From Mucilaginibacter sp. (GTDB lineage Bacteria > Bacteroidota > Bacteroidia > Sphingobacteriales > Sphingobacteriaceae), in NCBI GenBank assembly GCA_028287865.1, contig JAQBOU010000090.1, positions 1-34,063 on the forward strand: a DNA stretch of 34,063 bases. The letters run 5' to 3'. Made by a program: the position numbers and the translations under genes. Positions 7,302 through 16,131 of this stretch are shown here, in pieces. Position 1 is the first letter of the stretch. Each line of letters begins with the position of its first letter. A model generated the notes under the pieces. The model did not search any database. It worked only from the letters and a program-made list of their open reading frames with translations, and was not told the DNA's origin.

Positions 7302-9227
7302 ATGATTGCTATTAATAACCTTACGTTCGAGATTGGCGCGCGGGCCCTGTATGATGAAGCTAACTGGCATATAAAACCGGGAGAAAAAATTGGCCTTATC
7401 GGTGCAAACGGAACCGGAAAAACTACCCTTTTAAAAATTATTGTTGGTGACTATTCCCCAACATCTGGTACTATATCAATGGCTAAGGATATTGCCATCG
7501 GCTACCTTAACCAGGATCTGCTCTCCTACTCGTCTGATAAAAATATATTGCACGTGGCAATGGAGGCTTTTGAGCGCCAAAACCAGCTGCATGATGAGAT
7601 TGAAAGGTTACTCCAAAAACTCGAAACCGAATATACTGAAGATCTGCTGCATAAATTAAGCGACAAACAGCACGAATTTGAAGTACTGGACGGTTATAGT
7701 ATTGAATACAAAGCGCACGAAATTTTAGCGGGTTTAGGTTTTAGCGAAGCTGATACCCACCGTAAATTAAGTGAGTTTTCGGGCGGATGGCGCATGCGCG
7801 TGATGCTGGCTAAAATATTATTACAGGCACCTGATATTCTTTTATTGGATGAGCCTACCAATCACCTTGATTTACCCTCCATCGTATGGCTGGAAGATTA
7901 TCTGAAAGCTTTTGAAGGTGCGATAGTTATCGTATCGCACGACAGGTGGTTTTTGGATAAGGTAATTAACCGCACCGTTGAGTCCAGGAAAGGCAAGCTT
8001 AACGTTTATGCAGGAAATTATACTTTTTACCTGGAAGAAAAGGCACAACGCGAAGAAATACAACGCGGCGAGTTTAAAAATCAGCAATCAAAAATACGTC
8101 AGGAAGAACGTTTGATCGAACGTTTCCGCGCAAAAGCATCCAAGGCAAAAATGGCACAATCGCGTATTAAAATGCTGGATAAAATGGAGCGTGTGGATGA
8201 TGTGGATGATGACAACCCATCGGTAAATTTCGCCTTCCGCTTTTCAAAACAGTCTGGCAGACACGTGGTAACTTTGGAGAATATCACCAAAAAATACCCG
8301 GCCATCGATATTTTAACCGGTGCCGAAGCCGTAATTGAAAAGGGAGATAAAATAGCGCTGATAGGTGCCAACGGGAAAGGTAAGTCGACCTTGCTGCGTA
8401 TTATTGCAGGGGCTGATAAAGAATTTACCGGCAAGGCGGAAACAGGGCATAATGTTACACAAACATTTTTTGCCCAACATCAGCTGGAAGCACTTCATTT
8501 AGAAAATAATGCATTGCAGGAATTGCAGTCCTTCGCTCCAAGACATAGTGAAACCGAGCTGCGTACTATATTAGGCTCTTTTTTATTTACCGGCGACGAT
8601 GTATTTAAAAAGATAAAAGTATTATCAGGAGGTGAAAAATCGCGGGTTGCCTTAGCTAAGGCATTAACAGCTGATGCAAACTTCCTGGTACTGGATGAGC
8701 CTACCAACCACCTTGATATTGCCTCCGTTAATATATTGATCCAGGCCTTACAACAATTTGAAGGTACATTTATCGTTGTTTCGCACGACCGTTATTTCTT
8801 AGACAACATAGCAAATAAGATCTGGTTTATTGAAGACCAGCATATAAAACAATATCCGGGTACTTACGCCGAGTTTGATGTGTGGAACGCCAAACGCAAA
8901 CTGGAACCTAAAGCAGCAATCCCTGCTCCTCAGCCTAAAAAAGAAGAAAAAAAAGAACCTGCGCCGGCAGCTAAACAGCAGTCGGAAAATAAGTTTCAGC
9001 AGCTTAAAAAGCTAAACCAGGATTTGGCAAAGATGGAAGAGCAGATAGCTGATCTTGAAAAGACTGTTAAACAAATGGAAGCGCAATTAGCCGACGAAAA
9101 GCTTTACAATGACCTGGCCAAAATGAAAGAGCTGAACAGCACTTACGATATAAAGAAAATGGAACTCGGCCACGTTCAGCTTAAATGGGAATCGCTTGCT
9201 GAACAGATAATGGAACTGGAAGCGTAG
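7302..9227 (+). CDS. ABC-F family ATP-binding protein (Uup/YheS-like)
   Basis: The 641-residue soluble protein contains two ABC ATPase domains in tandem with no membrane segments. Domain 1: Walker A GANGTGKTT (34-42), signature SGGWRMRVMLAK, Walker B LLLDEPTNHLD (about 180-191). A charged helical linker rich in Arg, Glu and Lys follows. Domain 2: Walker A GANGKGKST (about 354-362), signature LSGGEKSRVALAK (about 440), Walker B LVLDEPTNHLD (about 460-471). A Lys/Pro/Ala-rich spacer then leads to a C-terminal coiled coil (about 565-641). ABC-F proteins act on the ribosome, as translation factors or as antibiotic-protection proteins, or on DNA (Uup); the coiled coil favours a Uup-like housekeeping role. 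The frame is open from TTG 7209, but those 31 residues come from repeat and promoter DNA, so ATG 7302 is preferred. Confidence 0.93.
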   Translation: MIAINNLTFEIGARALYDEANWHIKPGEKIGLIGANGTGKTTLLKIIVGDYSPTSGTISMAKDIAIGYLNQDLLSYSSDKNILHVAMEAFERQNQLHDEIERLLQKLETEYTEDLLHKLSDKQHEFEVLDGYSIEYKAHEILAGLGFSEADTHRKLSEFSGGWRMRVMLAKILLQAPDILLLDEPTNHLDLPSIVWLEDYLKAFEGAIVIVSHDRWFLDKVINRTVESRKGKLNVYAGNYTFYLEEKAQREEIQRGEFKNQQSKIRQEERLIERFRAKASKAKMAQSRIKMLDKMERVDDVDDDNPSVNFAFRFSKQSGRHVVTLENITKKYPAIDILTGAEAVIEKGDKIALIGANGKGKSTLLRIIAGADKEFTGKAETGHNVTQTFFAQHQLEALHLENNALQELQSFAPRHSETELRTILGSFLFTGDDVFKKIKVLSGGEKSRVALAKALTADANFLVLDEPTNHLDIASVNILIQALQQFEGTFIVVSHDRYFLDNIANKIWFIEDQHIKQYPGTYAEFDVWNAKRKLEPKAAIPAPQPKKEEKKEPAPAAKQQSENKFQQLKKLNQDLAKMEEQIADLEKTVKQMEAQLADEKLYNDLAKMKELNSTYDIKKMELGHVQLKWESLAEQIMELEA

Positions 9228-9230
9228 TTG

Positions 9231-9280
9231 ATTTCGGAAGTCGGATGTTCGATTTAGGATTTGTTATTTCGCAATCGAAA
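9231..9280. repeat. TTTCGGA heptad repeat, second copy
   Basis: Starts 4 bp after the ABC-F stop codon. Units at 7-bp spacing: TTTCGGA (9232-9238), AGTCGGA, TGTTCGA, TTTAGGA, TTTGTTA, TTTCGCA (9267-9273), ATCGAAA. The stretch 9231-9262 aligns without gaps to 2356-2387 with 27 of 32 bases identical. Confidence 0.75.
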
Positions 9281-9333
9281 ACCTTTTTAAACTATGAAAA
9301 CTGTTATTGAAAGGTTTTTGGGAACTTATCCCA

Positions 9334-9508
9334 GGTGTTATGCTAAGACACCCGAAGCATGCGGCCAAAGGCCTCTGAACTCACCATTCGACGGGGTTAC
9401 CCGTGACATGTTTGTTTTGGGTGTCATGCTAAGGCACTCGAAGCATGTGTGGTGGACTCTCCAGAAGCTTAGCATGCGGGCAAAGGCCTTTGCGCTCACC
9501 CTTCGAGT
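9334..9508. repeat. Dispersed-type GC-rich repeat, two diverged copies
   Basis: Two related copies in direct orientation: 9334-9405 (TATGCTAAGACACCCGAAGC near its start) and 9419-9508 (CATGCTAAGGCACTCGAAGC). Both carry a CAAAGGCC core and end in a CTTCGA/ATTCGA-like motif. Copy 2 contains a perfect palindrome GCAAAGGCCTTTGC (9480-9493) and inverted 9-mers CATGCTAAG (9425-9433) and CTTAGCATG (9468-9476). The style resembles dispersed repeats I recall from Mucilaginibacter and Pedobacter gaps, a recollection not checked here. It overlaps the first codons of the T9SS plug gene. Confidence 0.65.
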
Positions 9509-10766
9509 GTTTTTGTTTTTCTGTGTCCTTATCAACCTGTTTTTTTTAAGTTCCCATTCTTTTGCTCAATCTACCTATGACAATGCCGTTTTTTATCACG
9601 AAATAAAAAGCGTTGAATTTTATAATACAGTAAAGCAATCCTCATTCCCAATTATCACCCTGGGTACAAGCGAAAAAGTTCAGCTGGCATTTGACAACCT
9701 GCAGGGTGGCACACAAACTTACTATTATACCCTTGAGCATTGCGATGCCAACTGGAATTCGTCCAACTTATCTACCGCCGAATACCTGCAAAGCTATACT
9801 GAAGATAAAATAACCGATTACAGCTATTCTACCAATACAGTTCAAAAATACACGCATTACCAGCTTAAATTGCCCAACGAAAATATTACGCCCAAAATTA
9901 CAGGCAATTATATTTTAAAGGTTTACGAAGATGACGATCCAACGAAACTGGTATTAACCCGTAGGTTGTATGTTGTTAGCCCCAAAGTTGCCATTACCGC
10001 TGAATTTGTCCAGTCGAATGATAATGCGTCCCGGCAGACCAATCAAAAGATAAATTTTACGCTCAACTATGGCAATTTGCGCATACAAAACCCTGGGAAT
10101 GATATTCGTACCTTAATTATGCAAAACGCCCGGAGTGAAACCGCACAATTAAATACGCAGCCAACTTACATTCGCGGCACACAACTGATCTACAGTGATG
10201 TAAATACCAATGATTTTCCCGGCGGAAATGAATTCAGGCATTTTGATACCCGTAGCCTCAAGCTAAATACCGAACGCATTTTGCACATTTACCGCGATAC
10301 AGCCAATACTGTTCTGCTACTTACCGATCCTGACAGGAACAACCCTAATTATTCTTTTCAATACGACTTAAACGGCGCTTTTTATGTGCTTAACCAGGAT
10401 GGTACCGACCCGCGAACGGATGCCGATTATGCCCGGATGTTTTTTACTTTAACCACCAAAAAGTCGCCAAATGAAGGCACTCCATATATTGCTGGTCAGT
10501 TTAACGATTATAAGCTTGATGACAACAGCAAAATGACTTTTGATGCTACCAATAACAGGTATCAAACCACTCAGCTTTTAAAGCAAGGAGTATATGATTA
10601 TACCTATGTATGGGTTGATAAAGCGGGAAAAACAGATGATTTTGCTTTAGAAGGAACTCATTTTGAAACAGAGAACGACTACCAGCTATTGGTTTATTAC
10701 CACCCCGCCGGCGCCCGCTGGGACGAACTGGTAGGTTACCAGTTATTAAATACTACAAGAAAATAG
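9474..10766 (+). CDS. Type IX secretion system plug-family protein (formerly DUF5103)
   Basis: The mature protein begins at about residue 33, and its N-terminal domain matches the T9SS plug family (PF17116): KSVEFYNT, PIITLGTSEKVQLAFD, LEHCDANWNSSNLS, YTHYQLKLPNE and GNYILKVYED in order. In Flavobacterium johnsoniae the plug protein occupies the periplasmic mouth of the SprA translocon and keeps it closed. The start at ATG 9474 gives a textbook signal peptide: basic MRAKAFALTLR, hydrophobic VFLFFCVLINLFFL, then SSHSFAQ. The frame also extends to ATG 9294, but the extra 60 residues are translated repeat DNA (9334-9473) and would bury the signal. The natural n-region itself comes from that repeat. 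Followed after 220 bp by tamB and tamL, also outer-membrane assembly genes. Confidence 0.85.
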   Translation: MRAKAFALTLRVFLFFCVLINLFFLSSHSFAQSTYDNAVFYHEIKSVEFYNTVKQSSFPIITLGTSEKVQLAFDNLQGGTQTYYYTLEHCDANWNSSNLSTAEYLQSYTEDKITDYSYSTNTVQKYTHYQLKLPNENITPKITGNYILKVYEDDDPTKLVLTRRLYVVSPKVAITAEFVQSNDNASRQTNQKINFTLNYGNLRIQNPGNDIRTLIMQNARSETAQLNTQPTYIRGTQLIYSDVNTNDFPGGNEFRHFDTRSLKLNTERILHIYRDTANTVLLLTDPDRNNPNYSFQYDLNGAFYVLNQDGTDPRTDADYARMFFTLTTKKSPNEGTPYIAGQFNDYKLDDNSKMTFDATNNRYQTTQLLKQGVYDYTYVWVDKAGKTDDFALEGTHFETENDYQLLVYYHPAGARWDELVGYQLLNTTRK

Positions 10767-10986
10767 CTCTTCAGCTATCGCCAATTTAATTTAGGTATTG
10801 TCAATTACCCCAGGCACATCTTATTATTTTAAGTATTTCTTGTGCTTATAATATATCTAATCAACCTAAACACCTTAAATAAATCGGCACAAATAAACTT
10901 ATTATATTTTTTATAACATTCATAAAACTTTTAAAGCGGTTTTTGATTATAATAGAAATAATTTACCCTTTGAAAAAACTGTACCA

Positions 10987-13900
10987 TTGGAACGATTTGG
11001 CCGGATAGCTCTTAAAACCATTCTTTGGATAATTGCGAGTATCATATTTTTGGTGCTGCTTATCGTAATTCTGATACAGGTACCCGCTGTTCAAAATTTT
11101 GCTAAAAACAAGGCGGTTACCTATATACAGGGCAAAATACATACTAAAGTGAAGATAGGCCATATCACCCTGGGCCTTCCAAAACTTATAGTACTGGAAG
11201 ATGTCTACTTTGAAGATCAGAAAAAAGACACCCTTATTGCAGGCGACAAGCTTAAACTTAATATCAGCCTTTTAAAACTGCTTAACCATAAATTAGAGAT
11301 CAATGAAATTAACCTGGAAGGCATTACTACCAACATAAACCGGGGCGCCGACAGTGTTTTTAATTTTGCTTACATATTAAAGGCGTTTGCAAGTCAACAA
11401 AAACAACCGGTAACGCCCACGGATACTTCATCAGCCATGAAGTTTTCTGTAGATAAGATCATACTAGATAAGATAAATGTTTCTTATAAAGACGCCATTA
11501 GCGGAAACAATGTAAAATTTTTATTGGGCCATTTTGATACCCGTATCAAAACCTTTGATATGGATAAGATGAAATTCACCATTCCAAAGATCACACTTTC
11601 GGATATTGACGCCCGCATCATTCAGTCGGATATAACAACCAGCGGAACAAAAGTAATACCGGTAGATACTACTACCAAGCCCGTCAGTATGTCGCTTAGC
11701 TTGGGGACCATTGATATATCCAAAGTAAAAGTTGATTACAAAAGTTCGCAGATGAGTACCCAAGTGGGCCTGGGTAAGCTTTTAGTGGAGATGGATAAGA
11801 TCGACCTAAAAAATCAAAACGTGGGCATCAAATCCATTGAGCTGGATGACACCAAAGCCGGTTTAGCTTTTGCAAAACCCGAATCTGTAAAAACAACAAT
11901 TGTAAAAGCGGTTAAAAAGCTGGATACCCTGGTTGCATCGCCTAAAAGCGCAAAAGGGTGGAATGCAAAATTAGGGAAGATCAGCTTTAACAACGATAAC
12001 ATTAAATATGATAACAACGCGCAGAACCCTATAGCCAGGGGGCTCGACTTTGCTCACATGGATCTTCGCAACCTGAATGCTGACGTCCAAAATATTTCTT
12101 ACAGTCCTGATACGATTTCTGGAAGGATTAATTCATTCACATTTAGTGAAAAGAGCGGCCTGGTTATTAAAAAATTCCATACATCATTTTTATATGGCCC
12201 TAAAAGCTCGTACCTGAATGATCTGCTGGTTGAAACACCACAAACTATACTTCAAAAGCAATTACAGGTGAGCTATCCCTCAATTGCCTCACTAAGCAAA
12301 GACCTTGGACAATTGTATGTAAATGCAAACCTGGATGGCAGCCGGCTTGGATTAAAAGATGTGTTGCTGCTGATGCCAGCCATGAATACCATGGAGCCTT
12401 TTAAGCACTCTCCAAATGCGGTGTTTAAAATAGACGGAAGGGTAATAGGAAAAGTAAACGACCTGCGAATTCCTAACCTGGAAATCAGCGGGCTGAGCAA
12501 GACCCACATAAAAGCTTCGGCTATTATGAGAGGGCTGCCTAATATGAACAAGGCTTATTTTGATATTACAATTGACGACTTTAATACAGGCAGCGCTGAC
12601 CTTGCAAAATTGGTACCGGCGGGAACTATCCCATCGTCGGTAAACGTACCTGCCAGTTTAAACCTCAAAGGCACGTTTAAGGGAAATATGAACAACTTTA
12701 ATACCCGGCTGGGACTACGCACCAGCGATGGTGCAGTTGATTTAACCGCCAGGATGAAGAACGGCAATAAGAAAGCCTCTGCTTCTTATTTGGCCAATAT
12801 AAAAGCCAATAATCTTAATGTAGGAGTGCTGACAAAACAGCCTCAAACCGTGGGCGCGCTTACCTTAACTGCCAATATAGATGGCACCGGCCTTGATCCT
12901 AAAACGGCTAGCCTGAAATTTAGCGGCGATGTAGTTAAAGCATACGTTAAAGGATATAATTACCAAAACTTAAGACTATCCGGCACGGCACATAATGGAA
13001 ATTATACAGCCAAAGCTTCCATGAAAGATCCCAACATCAACTTTAGCCTTGATAGCAAAGCCGATATGAATAAAAAATATCCTTCAGTAAGTGCAAATTT
13101 AATGATTGATAGCATCAACCTGCAAAAATTGAACCTCACAAAAACGGCCATGACCTTTCATGGCAAGCTGGTTGCCAATGTACCAACTGCAAATCCTGAT
13201 TATTTGAACGCGAAAATTCTTTTAACTGACATAATTGTCGCACAGCCAAAACAGGTAATTAAATTAGATACAGTAAGCCTTGTTTCAACTGCAACTGCCG
13301 ATAGCAGTACCCTAAGGCTGAAAGCCCCCATGCTGAATGCGCATCTGGCAGGCAAGTATAAACTAACAGAAATAAGTGCGGCTTTGCAGGATGATATTAA
13401 TAAATATTTCAATACAGGCTTAGCACAGGCAACTGTTAAAACGAAACCTAAGTATTCGCCGGAGCAATTTACCTTTGATATACATATAGTTAAAACCCCA
13501 TTGGTGGCACAGTTTGCCCCAACATTAAAAACACTGGATCCGGTGCTGATAACCGGTAATTTCAACAGCCAAACCGGCGAGCTGGTAGTAAATGGTTCCA
13601 TGCCAAAGATTGTTTATGGTACTGATGTAGTAAACAACATGAAACTTGCCATAAACACTGGCAATAATGCGTTAAATTACAGCTTAACAGCCGACGAGAT
13701 AAAGGCTTCATCATCACTTAATCTTTTATATACCAGTATATCCGGCAGTGCACAGAACAACAAGCTTAATGTTAGCTTACAAATACGGGATGCAGCTAAA
13801 AAAGAGCGCTACCGCCTGGCAGGAGTCTTCAGTATTTTGCCAAACGAATACCAGTTCAGCTTTTTACAAAATGGATTGATATTGGATTATACACCCTGGA

Positions 13901-16131
13901 CCGTAAATGCTGATAATGCGCTGGAGTATGGCAGCAAAGGCATATTAGCCAAAGATTTTTCTATTACCAACAACAACCAGGTGCTCAGCATAAACAGCGA
14001 TACACAAACGTTGAACTCCCCTATCACTGTTAATTTTAAAAACTTCCGTATTGAAACGCTTACCCGTGCGGCCCAGCAGGATTCCTTACAAGTGGGGGGC
14101 GTTATAAATGGCGATGCTCATATCAGCAACCTTCAAACTTCGATGAAGTTCACCTCAGCACTGGATATTCACGACTTTAATTTTAAAGGCGATACACTTG
14201 GCAATGTTGCCATTAAAGTAAACAACCAAACGCAAAATGCGTATGCGGCTGATGTGAGCATAACCGGCAAAGGCAACCAGGTTAATCTTACCGGTTTATA
14301 CTATACTACCCCGGCAAGCACATTTGATTTAAACCTCAACATTGTAAGCCTTAATATGAAAAGCATTGAAGGCTTTAGTTTTGGCAGCATAAGAAATGGA
14401 AGCGGCAATTTAACCGGGCAATTAAAAATAACAGGCACCACCAGTGCGCCGGTTGTGAGGGGCGATGTCCATTTTAATAAAGTTGGGTTTAATGTTGCGA
14501 TGCTAAACTCGTATTTCACTATGCCTAATGAAAGCATCACCTTCAATAACGATGGTATCTTGTTTAATGATTTTACATTGATTGATTCGCTCGGCAATAA
14601 AGCAACGGTAGCCGGAACAGTCTATACTAAAACATTTACCGATTTTGATTTTGGGGTAGATATCACGGCAACCAATTTCAGGATGATCAACTCAACACAG
14701 GCTGATAACAAATTATATTACGGCAAGCTCTTCGTTGACACCCGGATAAAAATAAGGGGAGACATAAATAAGCCCATTGTCGACGCCAATTTAACAGTTA
14801 ATGACAAAACCGACCTTACCATTGTACTGCCCCAAAATGACCCGGCAGTTGAGGACAGACAAGGCGTGGTTGAAGTTATAAACCCCAATGCACCGAAAGA
14901 AGATTCATTGTTATTAGCCCGCAGGCTTGATTCGCTCCGAAAGTCTGATCTTAATGGTCTGGATGTATCGGCAACCGTTAATATTAACAAAAATGCAAAT
15001 TTCACTATTGTAATCGATCAAAGGAATGGCGATGTGGTACAATTGAAAGGTGAAGCGCATTTGAACGGCGGTATTGACCCCAGCGGAAAAACAAACCTTA
15101 CAGGCACCTATGTTGTGGAGCAAGGATCATATAATTTAGCATACGCTACCGTTAAACGTAAATTTAACTTTAAAAAAGGGAGCACCATTACCTGGAACGG
15201 CGACCCTACTACAGCCGATATCAATTTAACAGCTATATACGTTGCAAATGTTCCGCCGATTGACCTGGTAAGCGATCAATCAACCGGTACAGATATGACC
15301 ATGTATAAGCAAAAACTGCCTTTTAACGTTGATTTGAGTTTAAAGAACCAACTATTAAAACCAGATATAAGTTTTGATATTGTATTGCCAGACAGCAGTT
15401 ATACGGTATCACCTGATGTGGTATCAACGGTAGATGCCCGATTATCACAAATCAGGCAAGATCCAAACGAACTCAACAAACAAGTATTAGGTGTTTTAGT
15501 ATTGGGACATTTTATCGGCGGCAATCCCCTCCAAAGCCAGGGAGGCAGCACGGGCATTAACGGGGCTATCAGAAACAGTGTAAGCAGCTTGTTATCAGAT
15601 CAGTTAAATAAACTGGCAGGCAACCTGATTGGCGGCGTGCAGCTAAGTTTTGGTCTTACTTCCGGCGCGGATTATTCAACAGGAGTTCAGCAAAATCGAA
15701 CAGACTTGAATGTAGGTTTATCAAAACAGTTTCTCAACGATCGTGTAACCGTTACCGTCGGCAACAACTTTAACCTTGAAGGACAAAACCAGCCCGGACA
15801 GAAGACAACTGATATTGCGGGCAATGTTTCTGTAAACTATAAACTAACAAAAGACGGCCGTTATATGGTGCGGGTTTACCGCCGGGATGAATTTATAGTG
15901 GTAGAAGGCCAGGTAGTTGAAACCGGCGTTGGCTTTACGTTAACTTATGATTATAACCGCTTTAAAGAACTGTTTGCTAAAAAATCGGCACAGGAAAAAG
16001 CATTAGAGAAAAAATACAACCAGGACCAAAAAGAGAAAAAAAAGGAAGAAAAAGCAGCTGCCAACAAACCCGATTCAACGACCACGCAAGCACAGCCGGC
16101 TCAAAACAATTCTACGTCAACTAAATTATGA
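10987..16131 (+). CDS. tamB: TamB-like translocation/assembly module, inner-membrane anchored
   Basis: This 1714-residue protein has one N-terminal membrane anchor (about 10-35, ILWIIASIIFLVLLIVILI), a very long region of repeated beta strands typical of TamB/AsmA-like bridge proteins, and a C-terminal TamB domain (DUF490, roughly the last 400 residues). The tail is Lys/Glu-rich then low-complexity Thr/Gln/Ala. TamB-type proteins span the periplasm and move phospholipid or assist outer-membrane protein insertion with an Omp85 partner. The partner, tamL, starts inside the last codons (ATGA overlap, 16128-16131), which implies translational coupling. The start is TTG at 10987: the frame opens at 10897, no in-frame ATG or GTG precedes the anchor, and the first internal ATG lies far beyond it. 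Confidence 0.9.
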   Translation: MERFGRIALKTILWIIASIIFLVLLIVILIQVPAVQNFAKNKAVTYIQGKIHTKVKIGHITLGLPKLIVLEDVYFEDQKKDTLIAGDKLKLNISLLKLLNHKLEINEINLEGITTNINRGADSVFNFAYILKAFASQQKQPVTPTDTSSAMKFSVDKIILDKINVSYKDAISGNNVKFLLGHFDTRIKTFDMDKMKFTIPKITLSDIDARIIQSDITTSGTKVIPVDTTTKPVSMSLSLGTIDISKVKVDYKSSQMSTQVGLGKLLVEMDKIDLKNQNVGIKSIELDDTKAGLAFAKPESVKTTIVKAVKKLDTLVASPKSAKGWNAKLGKISFNNDNIKYDNNAQNPIARGLDFAHMDLRNLNADVQNISYSPDTISGRINSFTFSEKSGLVIKKFHTSFLYGPKSSYLNDLLVETPQTILQKQLQVSYPSIASLSKDLGQLYVNANLDGSRLGLKDVLLLMPAMNTMEPFKHSPNAVFKIDGRVIGKVNDLRIPNLEISGLSKTHIKASAIMRGLPNMNKAYFDITIDDFNTGSADLAKLVPAGTIPSSVNVPASLNLKGTFKGNMNNFNTRLGLRTSDGAVDLTARMKNGNKKASASYLANIKANNLNVGVLTKQPQTVGALTLTANIDGTGLDPKTASLKFSGDVVKAYVKGYNYQNLRLSGTAHNGNYTAKASMKDPNINFSLDSKADMNKKYPSVSANLMIDSINLQKLNLTKTAMTFHGKLVANVPTANPDYLNAKILLTDIIVAQPKQVIKLDTVSLVSTATADSSTLRLKAPMLNAHLAGKYKLTEISAALQDDINKYFNTGLAQATVKTKPKYSPEQFTFDIHIVKTPLVAQFAPTLKTLDPVLITGNFNSQTGELVVNGSMPKIVYGTDVVNNMKLAINTGNNALNYSLTADEIKASSSLNLLYTSISGSAQNNKLNVSLQIRDAAKKERYRLAGVFSILPNEYQFSFLQNGLILDYTPWTVNADNALEYGSKGILAKDFSITNNNQVLSINSDTQTLNSPITVNFKNFRIETLTRAAQQDSLQVGGVINGDAHISNLQTSMKFTSALDIHDFNFKGDTLGNVAIKVNNQTQNAYAADVSITGKGNQVNLTGLYYTTPASTFDLNLNIVSLNMKSIEGFSFGSIRNGSGNLTGQLKITGTTSAPVVRGDVHFNKVGFNVAMLNSYFTMPNESITFNNDGILFNDFTLIDSLGNKATVAGTVYTKTFTDFDFGVDITATNFRMINSTQADNKLYYGKLFVDTRIKIRGDINKPIVDANLTVNDKTDLTIVLPQNDPAVEDRQGVVEVINPNAPKEDSLLLARRLDSLRKSDLNGLDVSATVNINKNANFTIVIDQRNGDVVQLKGEAHLNGGIDPSGKTNLTGTYVVEQGSYNLAYATVKRKFNFKKGSTITWNGDPTTADINLTAIYVANVPPIDLVSDQSTGTDMTMYKQKLPFNVDLSLKNQLLKPDISFDIVLPDSSYTVSPDVVSTVDARLSQIRQDPNELNKQVLGVLVLGHFIGGNPLQSQGGSTGINGAIRNSVSSLLSDQLNKLAGNLIGGVQLSFGLTSGADYSTGVQQNRTDLNVGLSKQFLNDRVTVTVGNNFNLEGQNQPGQKTTDIAGNVSVNYKLTKDGRYMVRVYRRDEFIVVEGQVVETGVGFTLTYDYNRFKELFAKKSAQEKALEKKYNQDQKEKKKEEKAAANKPDSTTTQAQPAQNNSTSTKL

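Noticed and set aside
9334..9508. Insertion sequence or transposon fragment
   Set aside because: No transposase frame and no clean terminal inverted repeats or target duplication; better described as a dispersed-type repeat.
9338..9535. 65-residue minus-strand open frame
   Set aside because: It is the translated complement of the repeat, with no independent support.
13200..13601. 133-residue minus-strand open frame inside tamB
   Set aside because: Shadow of the tamB coding strand; no start context or recognisable domain.
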